Below, one piece after another: positions 19,280 to 26,594 of a DNA stretch of 64,000 nt. The notes under the pieces are model-generated. The model was not told the DNA's origin, searched no databases, and saw only the letters and a list, made by a program, of their open reading frames with translations. Made by a program: the position numbers and the translations under genes. Source of the stretch: Prevotella sp. (GTDB taxonomy: Bacteria > Bacteroidota > Bacteroidia > Bacteroidales > Bacteroidaceae). Position 1 is the stretch's first letter; each line of letters starts with the position of its first letter. Location: assembly GCA_017960525.1 (NCBI GenBank), contig JAGCZA010000107.1:18139-82138 (forward strand), read 5' to 3'.

Positions 19280-20440
19280 ATGGCAGATTCCTACGTTTGC
19301 TCTGGAGCGACAATGAAATGCTCAATGGGAACGAGTCAAGCAAAATTGACAGTTCTTCCATCGCGTACCGTTTTTTTGACGGGGCAACCAATGGCAAATA
19401 TAAGCGACCACCTCACAATGGTTAATTTAGCTCCTTTTGGTCGTTGTCGCTCATTAGGTTTTCCTGCCACTGCTTCTGCAACTGCCGCAGCTCATGGAAA
19501 ATTGACACCAATGCCTTGTATGCATAATACGCCCTTCCCTTGGATGGGAGGTAAGAATGACTATCTTGTAAAAGGGCAACCCGCATTACTCAAATCAAGT
19601 ACCTGCTCATGTATGTGGGGGGGGACAATAAGTATAACGGACAATGGGCAACATGGAGAAGGAACGCAATGGGTACAAAAGCAACCCGAAGAGAAATACA
19701 ATGTAGTTGATTCTACAAAAGATCTGACTATTGATAATTCTGAGGCATTAGTCGATTTGAGACCCAAAAGTGAAAGGAAAAGCTTGGGCCAAATCATAAA
19801 TGAATCAAAAACTACAGTTAATAGGCAATCGAAGGAATCTATTGAAGCTTTTTTAACCACAACCGCTAATGGAGGTATTATTTGGAACAATTCCAGATTT
19901 TCCAAGTTAGAGGAAGAGAATGCGGCATTCTTAAATTCAAAAGGCGGTAAGGCTTATTATAAAAAGGCGAAAGATGCATTTGAGAGTGTCAGACCGAATC
20001 TCTATTCTATTTCTAAGAATCAACTTTATCAAATTGTTGGTCAAACGATGGGATTAAAAAACAACGAAATCTTATACGGGAAGGAGGAAAAAGCACAAAC
20101 TGGCATTTTAGGTTGGCACCCGCGAAAGAGTAACAAGGCCATATTAAACAAAAATGAGGAAACCAACATGTCAATGTGCCAGAAAATTGCAGTATATGCT
20201 CATGAAAGTCGTCATGTCTTTCAAGACGTTGTTATTGCAGGCTCGATAAATCTTGATTCAGGGAATCGGTATGAATATGCAAATAAATTAATTGAGGCAG
20301 ATAAAAAATATGAGTCAGACCAGAAAGAAAGTTATCAAGATTATTACAATAATTACAAGGAGGAGGATGCGCGGAAATTTGAGATAATATTTGGAAAAGC
20401 TTGTGTTGATTATTTTAATGAAACAAATAATGTTAAATGA
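19280..20440 (+). CDS. PAAR-like (DUF4280) effector with metallopeptidase domain
   Basis: The 386-residue protein has a DUF4280/PAAR-like tip domain (about 1-125: 'SYVCSGATMKCSMGTSQAKL', 'PMPCMHNTPFPWMGG', a Cys-containing 'SSTCSCMWGG') joined to a C-terminal region with a gluzincin-type HESRH zinc motif (308-312) and a downstream 'KEEDARKFE' (about 360-368) that could give the third ligand. It would sharpen the VgrG spike and deliver a protease into target cells. No adjacent gene is an obvious immunity protein. The toxin assignment is from motif and context. Confidence 0.75.
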   Translation: MADSYVCSGATMKCSMGTSQAKLTVLPSRTVFLTGQPMANISDHLTMVNLAPFGRCRSLGFPATASATAAAHGKLTPMPCMHNTPFPWMGGKNDYLVKGQPALLKSSTCSCMWGGTISITDNGQHGEGTQWVQKQPEEKYNVVDSTKDLTIDNSEALVDLRPKSERKSLGQIINESKTTVNRQSKESIEAFLTTTANGGIIWNNSRFSKLEEENAAFLNSKGGKAYYKKAKDAFESVRPNLYSISKNQLYQIVGQTMGLKNNEILYGKEEKAQTGILGWHPRKSNKAILNKNEETNMSMCQKIAVYAHESRHVFQDVVIAGSINLDSGNRYEYANKLIEADKKYESDQKESYQDYYNNYKEEDARKFEIIFGKACVDYFNETNNVK

Positions 20441-20586
20441 TAATTCAACTACAAATATAATATTTTAGTTGTGACATGATTAAGCTTTTTACCAATCTTT
20501 CGTTTTCCTTTTGGTATAAAACTAATGAACAGGCAATCTATACCTTTAAGTTTAGAGAATGACTCGTTAACAATGGTGACTATACT

Positions 20587-22215
20587 ATGAATGAAGTTGG
20601 TGCAAGAGAAAAGGACAAGGAAAATAAAAATGAAACTTCTGTGGTACATATAGAAGTTCATGTTGGTGTTTTTTTCGATGGAACAAATAATAATGCCAAT
20701 AATAACAAATGGTACGATTGGTTTAGGTTTACGAATTCTGTAGAAAAAGATCATGCTTTAAACAATACTATTATTCCCGATAAAAACAAGAAAATATCAA
20801 ATCCTGCTATTCTTTCTGCTCTCTTTGTTTCAAAAGATAACAATCACACAAAGGAAGATATTCATGAAAAATATCTTCATGTTTATATTGAGGGATCGGG
20901 TGCAAATGGTTTTCAAGCTCAAAATCAACTTTTAGATATTGTTGTGAATGGTAAACCTGTAAATGGTTTAGGGTTTGGATTAGGACCTACGGGCGTTGTG
21001 GCTAAAGTAAGTAAAGCAATAAAATATATTGGAGAGAGAATTGAAGCAGAGGAATATAATCCCAATACAATTATTGACTATATACATTTTTATGTGTTTG
21101 GATTTAGTCGTGGCAGTGCTTGTTCTCGTCTTTTCTCATTCCTGATTGCGAGAAGTGCTGGTGATTCCGAAGGGACATTAGATAAAGAAAAGGAATTTGA
21201 TAAGTATCTGACAAAACGATATTTCAAGAACGGGAAAGTAAGCTTTTTAGAAGCATACAATGGAAAAATGAGTGTGGACTTTTTAGGTATATATGACACT
21301 GTATCTGCTATAGGTTTCCTTAAAGAAGAGGATGATAGTGTTAACAAGTTACGCACGGCTTTTCTGTATAATCCAGATTTTTGGGGGAACTTCCATCGTG
21401 AAAATGCTAAAGCTTATGGTCTATATTCTCCAAAAATGTCAAAGGTGTTAAGTACGTGTCATATTTGTGCTATGGATGAGTTTAGAGCAAATTTTGCTTT
21501 AACAGATATAGGGTCTGCCGCGTCTGGTAATAATATTGAGCTATTTATTCCTGGTTGTCATTCTGACGTTGGGGGAGGATATACCGAAGACTCTAAAGCA
21601 GAAAAGAAGACTTTGTTGAAATCTGTAGATAATAGACTTACACGAATGTGCGTAAATAATCCTACAAAATCAGGAGCAGAATGGAAACCTTTATCAACAG
21701 AATTATTGAAGGAATTAGGTTGGACTGATGATGGTGGAATAGAAGTAACGAAGGTAACAGATGATGGCATTGATATTGTACATAACCCTACACCTCAGTA
21801 CCAATATAGTAATATCCCGCTTAAATTTATGTTTGAAAGAGCTATCTTAAAAGCACCTAAACTGAAAGAACTATTCTCAGATTATCCTAAAGATATTTAT
21901 CCAATTCCTGGGCCTAGTTTTGGGATATTAAACGGGATGTGGAACAAGATTAATGGCGTCATTAGTTCAAGTGGCAGGTATTGTTATTTGTTTGGTGGAA
22001 AGTATTCTTCTCTTTATTACAAATATATAAGGCAGTCTTATTTACATTTTACATCAACCGACACCTTACATGGCTTTGGTGATCCTGGCAATCCTCCTGG
22101 TCGAAAGGCGGCAGGGCAATACAGTAACATTTGTAGATTAGTATATCGTGGAGAAGAGAACGACACAAATGTTCACTATATGCAAGATTATAATGAGAAT
22201 ATGGTAATGATATGA
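20587..22215 (+). CDS. Tle1-like T6SS lipase effector (DUF2235 type)
   Basis: The 542-residue alpha/beta hydrolase should attack phospholipids of rival cells. Seen are the DUF2235-type opening 'VGVFFDGTNNNANNN' (27-41), the nucleophile elbow GFSRG with Ser174, the conserved 'LGIYDTVSAIG' (about 233-243) and 'PGCHSDVGGGY' (about 322-332), a hallmark of Tle1 proteins. There is no signal peptide, as expected for T6SS cargo. Its stop overlaps the start of the next gene (ATGA), typical of an effector-immunity pair. Substrate class (A1/A2) cannot be told from sequence alone. Confidence 0.85.
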   Translation: MNEVGAREKDKENKNETSVVHIEVHVGVFFDGTNNNANNNKWYDWFRFTNSVEKDHALNNTIIPDKNKKISNPAILSALFVSKDNNHTKEDIHEKYLHVYIEGSGANGFQAQNQLLDIVVNGKPVNGLGFGLGPTGVVAKVSKAIKYIGERIEAEEYNPNTIIDYIHFYVFGFSRGSACSRLFSFLIARSAGDSEGTLDKEKEFDKYLTKRYFKNGKVSFLEAYNGKMSVDFLGIYDTVSAIGFLKEEDDSVNKLRTAFLYNPDFWGNFHRENAKAYGLYSPKMSKVLSTCHICAMDEFRANFALTDIGSAASGNNIELFIPGCHSDVGGGYTEDSKAEKKTLLKSVDNRLTRMCVNNPTKSGAEWKPLSTELLKELGWTDDGGIEVTKVTDDGIDIVHNPTPQYQYSNIPLKFMFERAILKAPKLKELFSDYPKDIYPIPGPSFGILNGMWNKINGVISSSGRYCYLFGGKYSSLYYKYIRQSYLHFTSTDTLHGFGDPGNPPGRKAAGQYSNICRLVYRGEENDTNVHYMQDYNENMVMI

Positions 22216-23249
22216 CAATGAAAGAGTATGAATATTGTGTTGTAGGTTGTGCATTTGACATTGCACCAATACTTACTCATGTTGCCTTGGTTTCATGTTC
22301 GGATACAGAGGTTTTGTCCATTCCAGAATGTTTGCCATTCCAAGGAGAATGGGGGAAAAATGAAACCATTTCATTGTTGGAAGAGTCTACTCATCTATTA
22401 CCTAAAGGCGTTCATATCATCTATTTATCGACAATTGAACACAAATTCTATATGGTCAATGATTCCCTTCCGATAGAAGAGTTAGATAGTTTATGGAATA
22501 ATGGGGATTATAATAAAGTTGTAGTAGGAATGGCTCCCTATGGAGGCATAGCCGTTTGGCTTAATGGAACTAAGAATAGTACTTTGGTTAAATGGTTGCA
22601 TGGAAGTGAAATAAATGTGGACATGAAATCATTCATTCCAGACAACCCTGATGTAAGTCTTGAACAATTAAGTTTGTTCTATATAAATTCTGTAAAAGAA
22701 GCCAAATCATATTTTGAAGAGTTTGGTATTCCTCCACGCAGCCTATTTGAGAAATATATGCAACAATTCTGTTACCGGTACCACATACTTTTTAGACATT
22801 GGGATGCAGACAAACAGAACTGGCAGGATTATGATGAAGATGGAAGTGATCCCCAATTAAACTATATAGAAGAAGCGTTATATGATGGTACGTATGATAA
22901 GTTACACGATGACAGATTGACAAACTATCATAATGCAGGGAAGCCGAAGAAATTGGCACTTAAGTGGAACGTTAAGAAATCAGAATATGAAGCATACATT
23001 TGGTTTAAGAATGAGGGCATCCAAGCAATATTTGATCGTTTCTTTGGTGCACACTCTGAAACTAAGACTGACTTTATGATTAGGATAGACTCAGAGAAGA
23101 ACAAGTATGAACTGGCACTTTATCGCTATGGACTGAAAGAGCCACAAGTGATAAGTGAATATGCCTATCAGCTTCTTGTATTTAAAAACAAATTTGAGTA
23201 TTATCGGAGTGAAAACTATAACCAGCCCAAAGGTGCATGGATATGGTAA
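22212..23249 (+). CDS. DUF2931-type putative immunity protein for the lipase effector
   Basis: The 345-residue protein overlaps the lipase stop by 4 nt. Its first half carries the DUF2931-like pattern 'LLPKGVHIIYLSTIEHKFYM' and 'KVVVGMAPYGGIAVWLNGT'. The second half repeats a related beta/alpha theme ('KYELALYRYGLKEPQVISEY'), so it is about double the usual length. No signal peptide is evident although phospholipase immunity proteins often act in the periplasm; ATG 22218 is an alternative start. The immunity role is inferred from pairing and family. Confidence 0.68.
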   Translation: MTMKEYEYCVVGCAFDIAPILTHVALVSCSDTEVLSIPECLPFQGEWGKNETISLLEESTHLLPKGVHIIYLSTIEHKFYMVNDSLPIEELDSLWNNGDYNKVVVGMAPYGGIAVWLNGTKNSTLVKWLHGSEINVDMKSFIPDNPDVSLEQLSLFYINSVKEAKSYFEEFGIPPRSLFEKYMQQFCYRYHILFRHWDADKQNWQDYDEDGSDPQLNYIEEALYDGTYDKLHDDRLTNYHNAGKPKKLALKWNVKKSEYEAYIWFKNEGIQAIFDRFFGAHSETKTDFMIRIDSEKNKYELALYRYGLKEPQVISEYAYQLLVFKNKFEYYRSENYNQPKGAWIW

Positions 23250-23285
23250 ATAATAACAATAATAACAATAATAACAACAAAACAA
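23248..23285 (+). repeat. Short AATAACAAT microsatellite before the ubiquitin-like gene
   Basis: About three copies of a 9-bp unit built from AAT and AAC triplets lie between the DUF2931 stop and the modifier gene. The A/T-rich tract lies in the untranslated spacer, where copy number could tune translation. Confidence 0.7.
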
Positions 23286-23298
23286 AATCTTAAATATT

Positions 23299-23625
23299 AT
23301 GGCAAACGAAGAATTTTACGATGATGAGTTTATCATCAATTTGACAATCGACGGAACTACCTACGAAGAAGTCGAGGTAAAAGTGACTGACCCGAACAAG
23401 ACTATTCGCGATCAGATTAACAGCATTGTCCAAGTCTTTGAACTTCCCAAGATGGATAATGGAGGTAATCCCATCCAATATCTTCTTGGACAAATACTCG
23501 ATGACGGCGAGGAACCTGAAATCCTCGACTTTGAAGATGAGGATGGCCGCGAGCAGTGCCTGATGGACTATAACATACAGCCTGGCGACAATCTGCATCT
23601 TATCTCTGTTCCTATTGCGGGTTAA
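23299..23625 (+). CDS. Ubiquitin-like beta-grasp modifier protein
   Basis: The 108-residue acidic protein has the ubiquitin/YukD-like order of strands: 'DEFIINLTIDGTTYEEVEVK', a helix 'KTIRDQINSIVQVFEL', and a final 'LMDYNIQPGDNLHLISV' resembling the last two ubiquitin strands. It ends in ...IAG, a C-terminal glycine that is already exposed, so an E1 could activate it without prior processing. The E2 gene follows 23 nt later and an E1, a JAMM protease and a RING protein lie in the same operon; that context makes modifier far likelier than a stand-alone beta-grasp protein. Targets are unknown. Confidence 0.8.
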   Translation: MANEEFYDDEFIINLTIDGTTYEEVEVKVTDPNKTIRDQINSIVQVFELPKMDNGGNPIQYLLGQILDDGEEPEILDFEDEDGREQCLMDYNIQPGDNLHLISVPIAG

Positions 23626-23648
23626 ACTGATAAAGACATTGGCTGAGT

Positions 23649-24320
23649 ATGAATGACTTAATCAATAATTTCAACCAAAAAGAACTGTCTGGACGTGACG
23701 CCCGTCTTTTACAGGAATGGAGGGAGTTGGATAACTTATGTAGTAAGCGTAAGGCTGCAAGTCCTAATCCTCGCAAGCCATCGCTTTCATACGTTATCCG
23801 CAAGAAGAACATTATGGGTCTTCCAACTGAATATGAAATATGGTATCGATGCAAGTCCATTATTGGCGTTAAGGATACTGGCATCCCTCGCGAACCGATA
23901 TTTGGCTATCTCCACAAGATGAGCATTGTCCTACCAAACAACTACCCTTCTGCCGACGGCAATCCAATCTTTACATTCAGGACGAATGTCTGGCACCCAA
24001 ACATCCGACATTCGGGTAGTTTCAAAGGACATGTCTGTCTAACGATTAAAGAAATGGGAGTGTTGGCGGCATTGAAAGACCTGGTGCTCCGAGTTGAACG
24101 CTATTTGAAATATCAGCTCTATCACGCCCAGAACACCTATCCCTATCCTGAAGACCAGAATGTAGCCGAATGGGTGCGCGAAGAAGGTGAGCCAAACGGA
24201 TGGACACGTTTCGGACAGGATGGTCCAGATAAGAACCTGCCTCCTGTTCGGCCTAAAGAAGATAGGGCAGGGACAGAAGCAAAAGATGATAAAACAATAA
24301 AAAAATCGCTGACAATATGA
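23649..24320 (+). CDS. E2-like ubiquitin-conjugating enzyme
   Basis: The 223-residue protein carries a UBC core: 'MSIVLPNNYPSADGNPIFTF' matches the E2 'lP.dYP..pP...F' stretch, 'HPN' (116-118) is the HPN motif, and 'GHVCLTI' places the catalytic Cys at about 130. Spacing between HPN and Cys is about 4 residues longer than in eukaryotic UBE2D. The helix after the active site contains 'LRVERYLKYQLYHAQNTYP'. A charged tail of about 40 residues follows. It would take the modifier from the E1 as a thioester. Its end overlaps the next gene by 4 nt (ATGA). Confidence 0.85.
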   Translation: MNDLINNFNQKELSGRDARLLQEWRELDNLCSKRKAASPNPRKPSLSYVIRKKNIMGLPTEYEIWYRCKSIIGVKDTGIPREPIFGYLHKMSIVLPNNYPSADGNPIFTFRTNVWHPNIRHSGSFKGHVCLTIKEMGVLAALKDLVLRVERYLKYQLYHAQNTYPYPEDQNVAEWVREEGEPNGWTRFGQDGPDKNLPPVRPKEDRAGTEAKDDKTIKKSLTI

Positions 24321-25378
24321 AAAAGGTATTATTGTTTGTCATATTTCTCTCCTTGACAGCCTTCTCGGTTTTAGCAGACGAACAGAAAAGAGTCAAGTTG
24401 GACGATAATCATACTAAAGAGCAAGTGCGTCTTGCATTTTGCAATATCTTTGTTACAAGAACAGAAGTTGATGATGACGAGAATGTGAAGGTCATTGTCG
24501 AGATAGAGAATCTTGACGAGTCAAACGTCATTATACTCTTCGGGCACGCTTATCCGGAAAAGGAGCTGAAGAAACTCTCGCCTTCTATCAGATTTGACAA
24601 AGGATACCCCGGCACTAAAGGACAACGTAATATTGATACATACAGCAAGGCCGGCAATGCCATTTTTGTTGAGCCGTCAGAGAAGTCCGTGTTACCCCAG
24701 ATACAAGTCAAGGGTAATGTTGCCCAGTTGTGTCGTTTCCCTCTGTATATTGCTAAGTACAATAACAGAACTAGAAGCAAAATGTTACTTCTCGAAAAAC
24801 AAGTCATCGAAGTGGAAATAGAGGTTCAAGTCAAACCAGACGAAGACTTCATTAGATTGGAGCAGATGTGTAATGACTTGATTGAGGATATTTCGAAACA
24901 GACATTCTGCACAAATAGCAGACATCTCCCATCCTTAGAAAGACAAGAGGAACCTTATAAGGTAAGAGTGGGTCAAATAAAAAAAGAAATAGACGAAATC
25001 ATAGGTCATCATAATTGGTACACCAGAGACAAATCCTATCAGAGGTACGATCATCTCAAACAAAAACTCGACTCCATACAGTTTGCCGATTATGAGCGAG
25101 ATTGTGGCATAGCCAATAAACACCGCAGCGCACGCCGGCATAGCTGCAAATATTGCAATCTCTCCCTACAGCAGATTTTTCACAAGTTGGATGATTATTA
25201 CAAGAAAATATACAATAGCACAAACCGGAAAGCCACAAAAGAGACTGTCATCCAAGATGTCAATATCCTCTATCGTTGCTGCACCGATGCGAATTGTCCA
25301 AAGCATTCCTCTTTATGGAATAAGAGCCAGTATAAGTCAAAAATAACAGACCGCTACACAAGGATCAGCAATTTCTGA
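24317..25378 (+). CDS. Secreted Cys-rich protein of the ubiquitin-like/T6SS module
   Basis: The 353-residue protein has a signal peptide (MKKVLLFVIFLSLTAFSVLA) and a periplasmic beta domain (about 25-170) that resembles the N-terminal domain encoded by the next gene: both contain a 'P.(Y/F)IA.Y....R.K' segment. A helical C-terminal half follows with clustered cysteines ('RHSCKYCN', 'YRCCTDANCPKH') that could bind metal or form disulfides. There is no membrane helix besides the signal. I do not recognise a named family. Translational coupling to the E2 ties it to the module; a scaffold role across the envelope is inference. Confidence 0.65.
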   Translation: MKKVLLFVIFLSLTAFSVLADEQKRVKLDDNHTKEQVRLAFCNIFVTRTEVDDDENVKVIVEIENLDESNVIILFGHAYPEKELKKLSPSIRFDKGYPGTKGQRNIDTYSKAGNAIFVEPSEKSVLPQIQVKGNVAQLCRFPLYIAKYNNRTRSKMLLLEKQVIEVEIEVQVKPDEDFIRLEQMCNDLIEDISKQTFCTNSRHLPSLERQEEPYKVRVGQIKKEIDEIIGHHNWYTRDKSYQRYDHLKQKLDSIQFADYERDCGIANKHRSARRHSCKYCNLSLQQIFHKLDDYYKKIYNSTNRKATKETVIQDVNILYRCCTDANCPKHSSLWNKSQYKSKITDRYTRISNF

Positions 25379-25380
25379 CT

Positions 25381-26046
25381 ATGGGAAATAGAAAATTCCT
25401 CTTCTCATTGTTTCTTTTTCTATCCTCTGCTATGTCGGCAAAGGTGGTAACAGACACCTTGGAATCCACAAGGGGGGACCGTGTAATAATTATATACGAT
25501 ATATCTCAGAACAATGGGCAAGTCATCATAAAATTCATAGACACAAAGAAAAGGCTGGGACGGATCTTCAAGGACAAGTACAAGAAACTTGACGAAGTGG
25601 CCGTTCTCTTTTTTGACAGGATGGGTAATTATGGAGACGAAACAGAGTTTTCTGGTATATCACCAGAGCCTTTCATGATTCCCTCAAATGTAAATTATAA
25701 AATATCAAAAGACGGTTTCTTTTTGCTGAATGAAAATCAGAAACTGTCATTGGAGCTGAAATCGGCAGAATCTGAAGAATTGAAGATGCCGATATTTATA
25801 GCTCATTATGAGGGGAAGCATAGGTACAAGGTTTTTAGCCGTTGTGAGGATTTGGTTGTCAAACTCTCTAAAAGCAAGCAGGATGTAAAGCCTGATAATC
25901 AGGGTACACAATTAACGACGCAAACAATAATTTCGCAGGAAGAAACAGACGGCACAGAAGCAGACGTCGTTGTTGCTAATTCTTTAATTAACAGGATTAC
26001 TGGACTTATAGAAGAGCAAGAGGATTATCCTTTTCCGACGAATTAA
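25381..26046 (+). CDS. Periplasmic domain protein, upstream part of a frameshifted gene
   Basis: The 221-residue product has a signal peptide (MGNRKFLFSLFLFLSSAMSA) and a beta domain paralogous to the preceding protein ('LKMPIFIAHYEGKHRYKVF'). It ends '..IEEQEDYPFPTN' at TAA 26044-26046. In the -1 frame the sequence continues as '..SDELKQAISSLREISYRT' into the next open frame, so adding one T to the TTTT run at 26031-26034 would give a single 401-residue protein. I take this as the first part of a gene interrupted by a 1-bp deletion, a sequencing error, or (less likely) programmed frameshifting. Confidence 0.65.
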   Translation: MGNRKFLFSLFLFLSSAMSAKVVTDTLESTRGDRVIIIYDISQNNGQVIIKFIDTKKRLGRIFKDKYKKLDEVAVLFFDRMGNYGDETEFSGISPEPFMIPSNVNYKISKDGFFLLNENQKLSLELKSAESEELKMPIFIAHYEGKHRYKVFSRCEDLVVKLSKSKQDVKPDNQGTQLTTQTIISQEETDGTEADVVVANSLINRITGLIEEQEDYPFPTN

Positions 26047-26063
26047 AACAGGCCATTTCCAGT

Positions 26064-26585
26064 TTGCGAGAAATAAGCTATCGTACCATTGACAGCAATC
26101 TTTCATCAAGAATCGGTGAGGTTCTCGCAGTCTGTAATTTAAAAGAAAGAGAACTGAAAGCGAGTGCCGCTGCTGCGGCTGACGCTGCTGCTAAAGAAGC
26201 AGAACTCCTGGCAAAAAGGGCTGAAGAACAAGCACTGGCGAGGCAGGATTCTATTGCGGCTGCAACCCAACAAAAAGCAGAAGAGGACAGAAAACAAAAT
26301 CTGTGGCTGATAATAGGTGGAGTTGTCCTTGCTTTTTTGGGGTTTGTAGGCAACCAAGTGTTCCAGCATTTCCGTAATGTAAAGAATCAGAAAAATATTA
26401 TGGATATGCAGCAAAATGTTGTTAAACGAGCGGAGGACGAGGCAAAGCGTCGAGCAAGGAATGTGGCACAGAGCCAAATCAACCGTGTTCAAGGTGAAGC
26501 AAGACGTAAAACCCGGAGCGCAATTAATGACGGGATAGTTAAAATAGGCAAGAAGGGAAAAGGAAACAGAGACATTACAATATAA
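26064..26585 (+). CDS. Coiled-coil membrane segment, downstream part of the frameshifted gene
   Basis: The open frame starts after a stop at 25989; no ATG exists near its beginning and the listed start is a TTG, so it is unlikely to be an independent gene. It encodes an Ala/Glu-rich coiled coil ('ADAAAKEAELLAKRAEEQAL'), one membrane helix ('LWLIIGGVVLAFLGFVGNQV') and a very basic cytoplasmic tail. Joined to the upstream part it gives signal peptide, periplasmic domain, coiled coil, membrane helix and basic tail, the same plan as the JAMM protein encoded next. A structural role in the envelope is inference. Confidence 0.55.
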   Translation: MREISYRTIDSNLSSRIGEVLAVCNLKERELKASAAAAADAAAKEAELLAKRAEEQALARQDSIAAATQQKAEEDRKQNLWLIIGGVVLAFLGFVGNQVFQHFRNVKNQKNIMDMQQNVVKRAEDEAKRRARNVAQSQINRVQGEARRKTRSAINDGIVKIGKKGKGNRDITI

Positions 26586-26594
26586 ATTACGATT

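Noticed and set aside
20449-20754. Minus-strand frame of 101 codons before the lipase gene
   Set aside because: Most of it overlaps the lipase start region; composition follows AT content and no start context supports it.
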